Of a stretch of 64,000 nucleotides of DNA, positions 23,550-34,400 are shown piece by piece. The number at the start of each line of letters is the position of its first letter. Within the stretch, counting starts at the first letter, position 1. The notes below the pieces were generated by a model. It did no database searches. It saw nothing but the letters and a program-made list of their open reading frames with translations, and was not told the DNA's origin. The stretch is from the NCBI RefSeq assembly GCF_000346465.2, contig NC_034015.1, forward strand, positions 461,019 to 525,018. Direction: 5' to 3'. The position numbers were made by a program, and so were the translations under genes. This DNA is from Prunus persica (taxonomy: Eukaryota > Streptophyta > Magnoliopsida > Rosales > Rosaceae).

Positions 23550-24890
23550 ATTATGAATAGAATTTTTTTTCCCGTGACCTTTCAGTTTATTTTTCAATTA
23601 CAGTGCGTTATAAATAGAGTTTTTTTTCCGGAGGAAATTTAAAACGAAGGAAATTAATATTCTGCAATATGTAAAGTTTCTTTTTTGGATGACAGATTTA
23701 AATAAAATAAGAATATAAAAACAACAAATGTGTAAGTCAAGTAGACGAAAAGTTGCTTACATATAAAACCATTTCAAAAAAATAATACGGCGGTTACATA
23801 TAACTACGACGTATAAATTACAAAATACGACGGTACATTTAACTTCGGACGTGGTAAATAAATACGACAGTAGTTTGTAGGTACCGTCGTAGTAAACTCA
23901 AAAATTAAAGTACATAAGTAATAACTCGCGTCATGGTAGATTATTTAACACGTCGTTTTTATTAATTTACCGACGTGGATTTCTGTAATATACGTCGATC
24001 ATACCGACGTTGATTTTACAATTTAAACGGCGATTTTTTTGTAAGGACCGCCGTTGGTTTTAAAAATTTATTCTATAAATTTGTCGCTTTCATTCATTTT
24101 CGGTTTACATTTAAGGTTCCAAGTTCTTCCTCTCTCAGTCTCTCATGTCTCAAAGACAATAATTTGGATGTTTTCTCAAAGAGAAATTGAGCTTACTCGC
24201 ATCAAATATATGTCCACAAGAAGAAGCTTGTCAACTAGCCTTCTCACTTCCTTGATCAAGCCTGATAGGACACTTAGTGCTTCTAAATACTCCTTGCTTT
24301 CCATCAAAAGAGATGCAAGCCTGGCCTCCACTCGTTGTCGAAGGAAAGTTCGCTTCTCAGGGAAATCTAAAGATCAGATGTGCCTGATCCTCTGCTTGAT
24401 TTTCTTGCCTAAGAAGATCCGTCGGATTTGTGATAGCCTCTTCCTTTATCCGTAGAGCTTCAGAAGAAGAAGATGGGTTTCAAGAATGCGATAAAGAATA
24501 GAAATGGCTTCAGATGGCCTCTAAAGCATGAGCAATTGAATCAGTAGTTTCTGGGAGATATGATGAAGACATTGTCAATGCTTTGAACTATACAAGTCCT
24601 GCAGAAAGATATGTTAAAGAAACTGAAACAACGGCGGTTTTCTGTTCTACCGTCGTCTTTTCTCGTCGTCTATATTAAGTTAAGATGGCGGTAGATTTAT
24701 AATTACCGACGTAGATTATTTTGTTAAACGTCGTTAAGTGTACTACAACCGACGTGGATTTTAATTTTAAATTATAAATAGAGTTTTTTTTCCCGTATTC
24801 TTTCAGTTTTAGTTTTCAATTCCAAAGCGTGATAAATAGATTTTTCTTTCCCGAGGAAATTTAAAATGAGGGAAATTAATGTTCTAGAAT
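23550..24890 (+). repeat. Duplicated 120-bp segment flanking the RPN6 capture
   Basis: The segment at about 23550-23670 (AGAATTTTTTTTCCCGTGAC through GAGGAAATTTAAAACGAAGG) recurs at about 24765-24890 in the same orientation, 1.2 kb away, with moderate divergence. The captured RPN6 fragment lies between the copies. A shorter duplication (GTTGCTTACATATAAAACCA) occurs at about 23391 and 23750. Confidence 0.75.
24170..24572 (-). pseudogene. RPN6: Captured 26S proteasome subunit RPN6 (PSMD11) fragment
   Basis: On the minus strand ATG at 24572-24570 starts MSSSYLPETTDSIAHALEA, the RPN6 N-terminus. After frameshifts come SEAISILYRILET and EALRIKEEAITNPTDLLRQE, and then, past two internal deletions, EKRTFLRQRVEARLASLLM and VLSGLIKEVRRL. 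RPN6 is a lid scaffold subunit of the 26S proteasome, normally about 420 residues. Here only the first part remains, missing about 45 residues after the QAED segment and about 10 before EKRTF, with an in-frame TAG in the GTSDL-ISL piece. It lies inside the CACTA element in antiparallel overlap with a meaningless plus-strand open frame (24054-24455). It cannot make a working subunit but could give antisense or small RNA. Confidence 0.9.
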
Positions 24891-25645
24891 TTGTAAACTA
24901 ACACGACGCAATATTTGCAAATCTGTGTCATCTGTTAAGATTATGATGTGGAACAGAGTTCCATCTGGTAAGATTTCGTAACCCTTGGGATCTCAGACAA
25001 ATCTGATTATGTCGGCGGTGTTCTATATAAACCGTCGTGGTTATTTCAATTCTTGTCATTAAGTAGATCTACCGACGTAGGATAAGAAAATCAAAGAAAA
25101 AAATTGTTAACAAAAATTCTTATTAAGACGACCGTTAAAATTAAAGGTACGACGTATAAAATGAATAAATACGACGATAAATTTTATTGTACGATTTAAA
25201 GATAACGTCGTAGAACTATACGAGAATGACGTCGATATATTTATATTTTCCGTCGTTGTAAATTAATTTAATACGGCGATATTTTGTATTTTAAAGCCGT
25301 GGATTTGTTTGTAATTATACGGCGTCTTATACGAAAACCTCGTCGTGTTATTTTATGAGTAAAAACGGCAGTTTTTATTGAAATCGTCGTCTTTACTTTC
25401 TACGTCGGTCGATTCATAACTTCTGCCGTTCTTTGTTGGCATTGATTTTACACTGCGGAAATCTGTTTCAAATAGACGTCGGTTGTTTAATTATGTACGT
25501 CGTTGTTTTTGAACAGCCATTTGAAACTCCATTTTTTAGTTGTCTAAGGTTGTATTACACGACGGTGTTTTTAGAACCGTCGTCTTTTTATAAACCACGA
25601 CGGTTTTCACTTAAACCGTCGTTGTTTTCTGGTCGTCTTTTTCAC

Positions 25646-25659
25646 TTTTTGTAGTAGTG
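25646..25659 (-). repeat. CACTA terminal inverted repeat, right
   Basis: TTTTTGTAGTAGTG is the exact complement of the left terminus. The following AAA (25660-25662) is the target duplication. Just inside it the hairpin-like pair ACCGTCGT/ACGACGGT recurs. Confidence 0.95.
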
Positions 25660-25924
25660 AAAAACATAACTAAATTTTGAATGAAATGGATAAAGACATC
25701 TGTCATAGTGGTGTCCTTGGCAAATAAGTTGATGGGTAATTTATAGTAGTCAATGAGGTGAGAGGAAAGTGAATACATTCATGGTGGGTAATGAAGGATT
25801 TAAGTGGAGGATTAATTAGATTAAACATGTGTTGATGGTTGAGAGTTAGTGGAAAAGAAATAATGATGAGGTAGTGGGGTTAAATGGCTATGAATGACAT
25901 GAAAAAGCTTTTTAGCTTCAACAG

Positions 25925-27461
25925 TTTTGTCTTCTCTTCTTCCTATTTACTTCTCTTTATAATCACAATAATCTCAAAATCAATTCTTCAATAAAATCAG
26001 CAATCAGCGAGCAATTCTCTTCACACTTGGCTTTAACTTGGACAAATATATATCTTCATCTTTTGGCTTTCCAACTTCCTACAAAAGATAAATTCACCTA
26101 ATAAGTTCACCAAATTAAATACAAAAATTCATAAATCCAATTGGTTAGAATGAAATGTAACAACAAGTGAAATTATCTTTATTAAGCCAAATTTCAATCA
26201 TAAAGTCTCCAAAATAATATTAAAAAGATGTCATTTGAGACTCTCATCAGATATGGTATCATAACTGGCTTCCTCCATTGGATAAATCTCACATGTCCCC
26301 ATCTTAGATTATTTATGGCGTCATACCAACGATGTAATGACCCAAACCTAAAATTCATATTTAATTAGTAATTGATTATGCGGAAAGACAATTTTGCCCT
26401 TTGACTAAATTATGGACGCAAAGTTGACTTTTTGACCGAAAAGGAATTTGACAATTCCACATACACCGTTGCGTCAAACGATGGTGAGCTCTATTATTGA
26501 TCGGGATGGGAATACTTGGTTGCTCCAAAGTATTGAGCACATTTTATCTGAAGCTAAGGCATATTGCATTAAGGCTATTCCTCTTTGTAACATGGATGAA
26601 TCACACCAATTTATTTGGCCTTAGGAAAGAGGAGGCTACTACTCAGTCAAGAGTGGGTACCACTCGGCTTTTTCTAAACAATCAACTTCTCTCTCGGTAC
26701 TAAGTACTCCTTTCATCAAGTAGAAAGAAGAGTTTAGGATACAATATGGAATTTGGCAGTGGTCCAGTTTTGTCTTCTCTTCTCCCTCTTTACTTCTCTT
26801 CATAATCACAATAATCTCAAAATCAATTCTTCAATAAAATCAACAATCACCGAGCAATTCTCTTCACACTTAGCTTTAACTTGGACAAATATATATCTTC
26901 ATCTTTTGGCTTTCCAACTTCCTACAAAAGATAAATTCACCTAATAAGTTCACCAAATTAAATATAGAAAATTCATAAATCCAATTGGTGAGAATGAGAT
27001 GTAACAACAAGTGAAATTATTTTTATTAAGCCAAATTTCAATCATAAAGTCTCCAAAATAATATTAAAAAGATGTCATTTGAGACTCACATCAGATATGG
27101 TATCATAACTGGCTTCCTCCATTGGATAAATCTCACATGTCCCCATCTTAGATTATTTATGGCCCCATACCAACGATGGTGAGCTCCATTATTGATCGGG
27201 ATGGGAATACTTGGTTGCTCCAAAGTATTGAGCACATTTTATCTGAAGCTGAGGCATATTGCATTAAGGCTATTCCTCTTTGTAATATGGATGAATCAGA
27301 CCAATTTATTTGGCCTTAGGAAAGAGGAGGCTACTACTCAGTCAAGAGTGGGTACCACTCGGCTTTTTCTAAACTATAACTTCTCTCTCGATACCCAAGT
27401 ACTCCTTTCATCAAGTGGAAAGAAGAGTTTAGGATACATATGGAATTTGGCAGTGGTCCAG
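25925..27461 (+). repeat. Tandem duplication containing a LINE segment
   Basis: Unit A (25925-26767) and unit B (26768-27461) are near-identical direct copies; both begin TTTTGTCTTCTCTTCT and end GGCAGTGGTCCAG. Unit A is 149 bp longer because of one insertion (26333-26476 plus its 5-bp duplication). Each unit holds the same piece of LINE coding sequence (SSIIDRDGNTWLLQSIEHIL, AIPLCNMDES). Confidence 0.9.
26333..26476 (+). mobile_element. 144-bp TG...CA insertion (mini solo LTR, TRIM-like)
   Basis: The insertion starts TGTAATGACCCAAACC and ends CCGTTGCGTCA, with a perfect AACGA direct repeat at 26328-26332 and 26477-26481. Unit B of the surrounding duplication has the uninterrupted site (CCAACGATGGTGAGC), which proves insertion in unit A. 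The size and TG...CA ends fit a solo LTR of a very small LTR retrotransposon. Confidence 0.75.
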
Positions 27462-28260
27462 AAAATTAGGAAATTCCATTAGAGAGTGGTGGCTGATGTT
27501 ATCCGTGTGAAGGCCAATCTTCATAGACAAATCCTAAATGTCCCGCCCACTTCTCATTTTTGTTCTGTCTGTGGGTGGAATTCATTTGGTTTGATTCCCT
27601 TTTGAATTACAAGCCTCTGGCCCATGGCATTACCACGTTTGATTTCTTGCTACTTGATATCCGGTCTCTACTATCTAGGAATAGTTATGGCATCGATATC
27701 TTGTGCTTTGTTGGAATTATTTGCTGGGAGATTTGGAAGGAGAGATGCAGTGCTATCTTCCGAAATAACATTCCTAGGACTACTTTGGTGCTGCAAGGAA
27801 GCATATGGGTGTTCATGAGATACGGGTGGGAGTTGTAGCTTGTGATGACATAGGGGTGTTCATGAGTGGGGAAACACTATGTCAATATCTTCGCCACAGG
27901 ATGCTGAAGCGGAGGCGATTCTTGCTGGGGTGAAGATGGCCAAGGCCATGGGAGATAGATGGATTATTATTGAAAGCGATACTAAGTGCGTTCTTGAGCA
28001 TGTTTCTAAGAAGCAGCTTAACGGTATATGGAGGAATATCCGATTCTTAGGGAAATATGAAAGTATGTTTCTTTCTTCAAGACAATTTGATGGAGTTGGA
28101 TTGTTAGGAAAGCAAATGAAGCAGACCATTATGCTGCAGCTTTGGCCTTTGCAAGGGTGCACCATCATGTTTGGGTCTCTAGACCCCCTCCCTCTTTGTT
28201 CGGTGTTCTATTAAGGGATGGCTTACCCGCACCACCAGTTTGATATTGTATTTTGGCTTA
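27170..28260 (+). mobile_element. LINE C-terminal remnant with RNase H domain
   Basis: The plus strand shows the post-RT region (IDRDGNTWLLQSIEHILSE), a degraded zinc-binding segment (VKANLHRQIL, VCGWNSF; 27500-27590), and an RNase H-like domain in another frame, DAEAEAILAGVKMAKAMGDR through WIIIESDTKCVLEHVSKK (27897-28020). A frameshifted end follows, NEADHYAAALAFARVHHHVW (about 28118-28175). This is the order of plant L1 LINE ORF2 C-termini. Frameshifts make it inactive. An earlier partial copy at 26484-26705 belongs to the tandem duplication. Confidence 0.85.
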
Positions 28261-28403
28261 CATTATTTGTCTTGGAAAGTTTGTCTTCTTCTCTAAAGTT
28301 ATCACCGTTTAGATGATATAATGGACACTAATGGTTTTGTATCCTTTCATGCCCTTGACTTTTCAATGTAGTCTTTTATTGACCATAAAAAGATTAAGGT
28401 GTA

Positions 28404-29110
28404 TGTTTGTGCAAATAATCTCGCGGGAGAATATTCGCTTCTAGATCCTTCAACCTTCGATCTTCCTTCTCTCTCTTCCTCGATTCCTGTAAAAAAGATT
28501 GGAGTAAATAGACCACACCCAGGGGGTTTTGGCCAAAGGCCCTCCGATGCCTAAGTTAGTTCGAGTGTTTGTAGGAAAACAATAGCTAAGCAAATGGTAC
28601 GGAGTTGTATGTAGGGTGTAAACCGGGTGGCCGGAGCCGTGTGTGGTGGGCGAAGCCTTGTGGAGAAAATATGGAGAGTGGAGAGGGAGAGAGAGCTTCG
28701 AGTATTTTTCTCGGGTATAAGGAGTAGGTTTAGATGTACCTTGAATGATGAATGAGGTCGTCTATTTATAGGAGCCTCGGGGGTAGGGTTTCATAGGGAT
28801 TGAGTCGGACTTGATAAAATTCGAATTAAATATATTATCTCTTAAGAAGATAATATCTGAATTAAATGATATTATCTCTTAAGAAGATAATATCTGGATT
28901 AAATGATATTATCTTCTCTTTATTAGGATAATATCTTAATTAATGATATTATTTCTTTAAATAAAGATAATATCATATTAATTAAGATATTTATCCCAAT
29001 TAATTAATTAGCCAGATAAACTGGTTTAATTAATTAATTTAAGAGATAATCTTCTTTTCCATGTGGCGTGCCCTGATTGCAGACGAAAATATATGCTCCC
29101 ATAGTGTACA
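28404..29110 (-). mobile_element. Solo LTR, gypsy-type, minus strand
   Basis: Read on the minus strand it starts TGTACACTATGGGAGC (29110). It has a tandem, near-palindromic block of GATATTATCTCTTAAGAAGA type at about 28835-28985, a TATA box (CTATAAATAG, about 28770), and the motif AACTAACTTAGGCATCGGAG near 28548. It ends in TTTGCACA or one step further (28404-28408). That ending and the motif match the LTR of the gypsy element at 37.5-40.3 kb. No clean target duplication was found and no internal genes adjoin it. Confidence 0.7.
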
Positions 29111-29480
29111 TTATAATATCTGCCTTCTCCCTTACAAGAAAGAAAGGAAAAATATGTGCTATTAAGGTGTAAATGTTGAACAAATTATATTTATAATTTT
29201 AATTTTGATATTTAACAAAATGATTGTATAAGTTAGGCAAAGGCCAATACAAATATAATTCAATATGCCTAATGTTTCAATGACCTCAACCTGATTATGG
29301 ATGTTTGTTTTGTGTGAGGCTATAATAAGAGGCTATAATGAAGGCAAGTGAAGGCATCCTTAATAGTCATCTAATTAATGAAAATGTTATTATTAGATGA
29401 CCCAAACCCCTTAGTTTAAATCGTTCTTTTTCAAGAATAATATGCCAGTTTATTATTAGACTTATATAAATAATTTAGTG
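29111..29480. other. AT-rich spacer, no gene seen
   Basis: Nothing is recognised between the solo LTR and the MITE. Confidence 0.5.
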
Positions 29481-29484
29481 CCCG

Positions 29485-29825
29485 TTTGATATTGCTTATT
29501 TGGGGCTACAAGTGATTATTTTAAAATTTTTGAAAACTCAACTTGTTTGGTAAAAGATAATAAAATCACTTATTTTGAATAATTGCTGTGAGAGAAAGCA
29601 ATTTTGATTATGTAGGAATTAGTTTTGAAGAGGCGCTGGGTTTAGTAAAACTTCCAAAATTCCAAAAATAACCTCTTCTAATTTTTTTTTATTTTTTTTA
29701 CCAACCGCACTTCTAACAAAAAGTTTACCAAACGCCAAACTGTTTTATTTCACAGCTGATTTATCTCAAAGTAAATCTGACAGCGATTATTTTTACAACA
29801 CAGCAATGTCAAACTAATCCTTAGT
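29485..29825. mobile_element. MITE-like element
   Basis: The left end CCCGTTTGATATTGCTTAT pairs with the complement of the right end (GGATTAGTTTGACATTGCTG), sharing GTTTGAYATTGCT. Internal complementary blocks (AAGTGATTATTTT versus AAAATAATCGCTG) strengthen the match. The length of about 340 bp and lack of coding suit a hAT-type MITE. Target duplications are not clear. Confidence 0.6.
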
Positions 29826-30111
29826 TAATACAATGTTCCGACCCAATATTATTACTATATTTATATTTATTATTCTTCTTTTTTAAGATGCAATCTCGAA
29901 TCTCTTTTTTTTTTCTTTTTTTTTTTTTAAGAGAGACATTCTCGAATGTTAAAAATTGCAAATTAGCTCTTCTCATTGCAAAAATAATTTTAAAAAAGCG
30001 TAATGAGACGGAAATTTCTTAGAAAAATCTACATCACCATCTTGACAAAACAACATCGCCTAAGTGGACGACTGACTCACCCAATTGTCCAGTGATCCAA
30101 CGCCACGATAA

Positions 30112-30206
30112 TACCACGTCAGCGAAGGCAAGGCACTTTCATCCGACGACTATTCGTGGGAGCATGGACTGACTACTACAAATGCCAAACGGTCGCATGG
30201 CACGTG
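30112..30206 (+). promoter_or_regulatory. Probable APS kinase promoter elements
   Basis: CCACGTCAGC (about 30114) and a G-box CACGTG (30201-30206) lie just upstream of the leader exon of the APS kinase gene. ACGT-core boxes bind bZIP and bHLH factors; their use here is inferred from position only. Confidence 0.4.
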
Positions 30207-30229
30207 GTAACAGGAAATTAGTGAGGGAG

Positions 30230-31469
30230 TGAGTGATTTCTACGTCGTAGCAAATTTAGCAATGGAAGAGGAGGATGCGTCCAGATTCATTCCGAGCCCC
30301 AAAAATAACCAAAAAGGCAAAAACCAAACAAGATGCCTTGAAAACAGGGACATGGGTGGCCATTTCCATTTCCATGCCCTTCTTCTTCTCCTCGCTTCTT
30401 CTATTTTTGGCTTTGCCCTCCTCTCTCTTCTCTAGTATAACACTTTTAGCTTTTGGTTTGGCCCTCCCAAGCCTCGGCCATCTTGTTCTTCTCTCGGGCA
30501 AATAAGCAAACACTTGTCAGGTATTGTGCATCTCTTTCAATATATCTTTATCTGCTTCTTGGTTTACTAGATGGGTCTTGCTGAATTTATAGTTGTAATA
30601 TGGTTGTAATGTAGGTTCTGTCTGTTAAGGTCTTATGATCGTGATCTTTTGTTGTTGTTGTTGTTGTTGTTTTTGTTGTTCAATATGGATTTTGGTTAAT
30701 GGTACATTGGTTTTTTCACAGACAATCAGTTGCTCTTGAAATATTTGATTGTTTGGTCATTTTCTTGTTCAAATTAAATTTTAGAAAATTTGCATATTGG
30801 GGGCCTGGAGTGAGGAGTTTGGATTACATTGTGATATCTATCACTGTTAGCGGTAACTCCCAAGTCTAACAAGCAAAAAGTAGTAATAAAGGTTGATCAT
30901 CATCACTATAGAGCAATCAAAACGCTTTTATGAATTTATATAGGAGACGAGGCGGAAAGTCTTTGTCCTAGTGTAAGATTTCGGACTTCATTTGGCTTCC
31001 GTTTTTGCCTGAGTTTCAGGATATATCTCTTTCTTTGTTGTTGCAGCTTGGAGGACCGCATTTGAATAGGCTTCATCATGGTTTTGTATTTATGTTGGTT
31101 GGGTTTTTTTAATAGGAAATTATGTCTTTTCTGTCGAATGTAGTGGACTACTCGTCAACAACTTTGTATTCTTACAAGGCTATTAGTAACTTTGGTTTAA
31201 AATAAAATTTACCATGAAGCAAGCAAGAACCCAACAATCAACTATGACACAATTGGTGTTCCTTGCATCAACTTTGTTTTGCAATTAGCTGAACTTATCA
31301 CCATTACTTCATCCAAAATCTAGAAGAACCTTTATTTTTTTTAAACGTTAAATTGTAACTTAAACAAGTGTTTGTTAGTAAGATTTTGTTTTTTGCTCAT
31401 TGTAAATATTGAATGTGTTGAGTACATTTCTGGTTTCCCTTCAATGATTTTATTGTTTTAATGAAACAG
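30230..31469 (+). other. APS kinase 5' leader exon and leader intron
   Basis: A CT-rich leader (about 30290-30520) ends in ACTTGTCAG and is followed by GTATTG, a plausible donor. The matching acceptor AAACAG lies at 31464-31469, 14 bp before the start codon. The 949-bp leader intron is T-rich and contains a (GTT)n run at about 30650-30680. Short open frames in the leader do not look coding. Confidence 0.55.
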
Positions 31470-31483
31470 AAAAATATTATCTC

Positions 31484-34400
31484 ATGTCTACTCTGAACAA
31501 TTCAACAAATATATTTTGGCAAGAATGTCCTGTTGGGAAGGTTGAAAGGCAGAAACTACTCAACCAAAAGGGATGTGTTGTATGGATTACGGGTCTCAGT
31601 GGATCAGGTTCTTTTTTAACTGACTTGCATATCTTTTTTTTTTCTTTTATGGAACCAAATACAGCTACACATGAGAATAAATCTTTCTTTTCATTAGCTT
31701 ACATTTCTTTCTACATGATCTTTTTATTTTGTGGTTTTTTGTTGTCATTAATGATTTTCATCAGACATTTGTACAACAACACTGTTAAGGGACTGGATTT
31801 TGTTTTTGGCCTGTCATGGCAATTTGCTAATATGATATCTGTACCATTATTTGGTATGATCGAAAAATTCTCAGCGTGGTTAATTGCTAGTGTGTGGACT
31901 TAACATGTGTTTAGATCATATTTAAACCTCCCTCCTTAGCTCCTATGGTGGAAAGGATTAACACCTCTTGATGTCCTAAATCTATTTGTCATTGGATATT
32001 TATCATTTCCATTGGTTAGTCACTGGTACTAGACTACGGTGATAAGATGAAATTGCTTACATCGTATTGCAATAGCGTGAATGGATTGATAAATCTTCCC
32101 AGTTTTATCATGTCTCTAGAAGGACCTTTAGAATTTAAATGTGAGGCATTATTCCTTAACGAGGCAACTCTGTGGCTCTGAAAGTCAAAGTATCCCTTTT
32201 AGAGTAGCGTGAATGGTCAGAAAAACAATATTCTGCTAATGTTCTTCATCGTTTGGGAGCATGTGTTCGTGCTCTTTAATAAATAAGGTTCTGATAGTTA
32301 GAGTATTCTTTTTGTTGAAAGTAAGGTGTGGAGTGTATAAGGTACCAGAGAAAACATACTGTTGGTTATTTTGGATTGGTCAATCCATAAGCAGTGCGTG
32401 TAGTGGGCATTGCTTATTGTAGTGCATATGAAGTGGAAAGTGGTGATTTAGGTGTAGTTCGAAATCTGGACAAATTGGAACTATGTAGCTAGTAGACCAA
32501 TATGGTAATTGAACATCGAACTGCAAGTATATAGAATGAGCATATCTATAATCATGTTGCTGAAGGAATGACCAGCCAGTGAAGATCATCAGACTGAATA
32601 AGAAATTTAATATGCCTTCTCGAGAAGGTGGAGGTAATGAGAGAAAGTTGTTAGAGATGGTTCGGCAATGTATAATGGAGGCAAATGACTGAACGTCCAA
32701 ATCCACAAAAAGAAGCGCAGTTTTGTAGCTTAAGGAGCTGCAAAAGGAGGACTAATGGAATGTTGTCAAGGCAGGGAGAAGTTCTGATGGCTTTTTGATC
32801 TGTAGTGAGTATATGGGCCAAAAAGAGTTGCATGCTTCAATTGGATGTGAACCCCCAAGTAGGTCACTGGTCCAGCCATTGGTTAATATCTGCATTTCTA
32901 ACTTTCATTATATTCAGAAATGTTTTTAATTATTAAAATTCTAATGCCCAGTTTGGTAATGTTTTTGTTTATCATTTTCTGCCCAAAAGAAGAAAATCAA
33001 AGAGAGGGGAGAGAGATGAGAGAAGAGGGAGTGATGAATGTATGGCAGAGTAAGGGAAAGGAAGAGAGGAGAGATCCGAACTCATTTCAAACTTTACGAT
33101 CACGCCAATTATGTCTTGGACACTTCCTAGAGAGAGATTGGAAGAAGCCTCAGAACACACCAGCCTTTCACATCACACCAAGGCTTCTGGACTAAATCTA
33201 AGTCAACTAACACTTCACACATAAGAGGAAAATCACAAGAACTTTAATTTCTTTCATTTTCACTAAAGTCTATGCATTTACTAAATGCCTTCTTCAACTC
33301 TTTTCTGGAATCAGGGAAAAGTACACTGGCATGCTCACTAAGTAGAGAACTGCACTCCAAGGGAAAGCTGTCATACATCCTTGATGGAGACAACCTTCGG
33401 CATGGTCTGAACAAGGATCTTGGTTTCAAAGCAGAAGACAGGGCTGAAAATATACGCAGAGTTGGTATGTTTTTCTTGACAACAAAGAATTCTGATAAGG
33501 GAACGTAAATTAAATTAATCTTGGATAACACATAAGACTTGTAAGCTGATATTGGATATAGCCCACACTGAGCATGTTTATTTAATTTAATTTAATGTAG
33601 TTTTGGTATGGCCAAATCTATTCTGGCGTGCTTAACTTTTTGAATCAGGATTTCAGTGCCCGTGTTGTGCATGCACAATTGGGTGTGTGTAGTATGCATG
33701 AGGGCACTAAGTGTGTGCCTCATTAAAGGCAGGTTTATAGCTCACCCAAATGATGGACGTGTGATCTTCCTGTTTAATTGTTATCATTTATATTGTTTCG
33801 TTCCCAATAAAAGAATTGCTGTCATTTACATTTAGTGCTAAATAGTTGTTGATGAACCCCCAAATTTGAACAAGCATAGCTAGGATTGGAATTTTAAATC
33901 TTTTAATTATTTCTTAAAGATTATTCGATGCTACAATGACTGTATTCTGGATTTTCAGTTATTAAAGTTAAATATAGTGTGTCAGATTTGAATATGGCAT
34001 CTATTTTATCTCTTTTAATAACGACGCAAGTAAGCTATTAAGTTTTTAATGTAGGGGAGGTAGCAAAACTGTTCTCGGATGCTGGATTGATCTGTATTGC
34101 TAGTCTGATATCTCCTTATAGGAAAGATCGTGATGCTTGCCGTGCAATGTTACCAGATGCAAGTTTTATTGAGGCAAGACTCCTTCATATGGCTCTTATT
34201 CTTATAATCTGGTATAACAGGTCCACCCATTTTAAACCATGAAGATTTATTTTATTTTATCCATGTCAACAGGTTTTCATGAACATGCCCCTAGAATTAT
34301 GTGAGTCAAGAGATGCAAAAGGCCTTTACAAGCTTGCACGTGCTGGAAAGATTAAAGGTGTGCTTTTGAATTGTCCATGGACTGTTCTATGTCCCATTTT

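Larger units (their letters stand above)
22565..25640. repeat. ACGAC-motif array on the transposon 5' side
   Basis: Degenerate ACCGTCGT, ACGACGT and CGACGTGG motifs in both orientations run from the 5' leader intron of the Ulp1 gene to the right terminus, densest at 22565-22830, 23420-24060 and 24990-25640. Between them lie the probable promoter and leader of the gene (about 23210-23400) and the captured RPN6 piece. I could not place a TATA box. Confidence 0.8.
12044..25659 (-). mobile_element. Full-length CACTA (En/Spm) transposon, 13.6 kb
   Basis: The ends are CACTACTACAAAAA (12044-12057) and its exact complement (25646-25659), with weaker similarity continuing inward (AAAAAGACGAC on both sides). 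A 3-bp AAA lies on each flank, the target length expected of CACTA elements. Both genes read on the minus strand, so the transposon 5' end is at 25659. From that end it holds a motif-rich subterminal zone with a captured RPN6 piece, the Transposase_24/Ulp1 gene (22521-18978), a spacer with a captured B3 fragment, the TNP2 transposase gene (17015-13656) and a 1.5-kb motif-rich subterminal zone. The transposase gene carries two nonsense codons, so the copy is probably non-autonomous unless helped in trans. Confidence 0.95.

Noticed and set aside
24054..24455. 133-codon plus-strand frame in the transposon
   Set aside because: It is the antisense of the captured RPN6 segment; the recognisable protein is on the minus strand.
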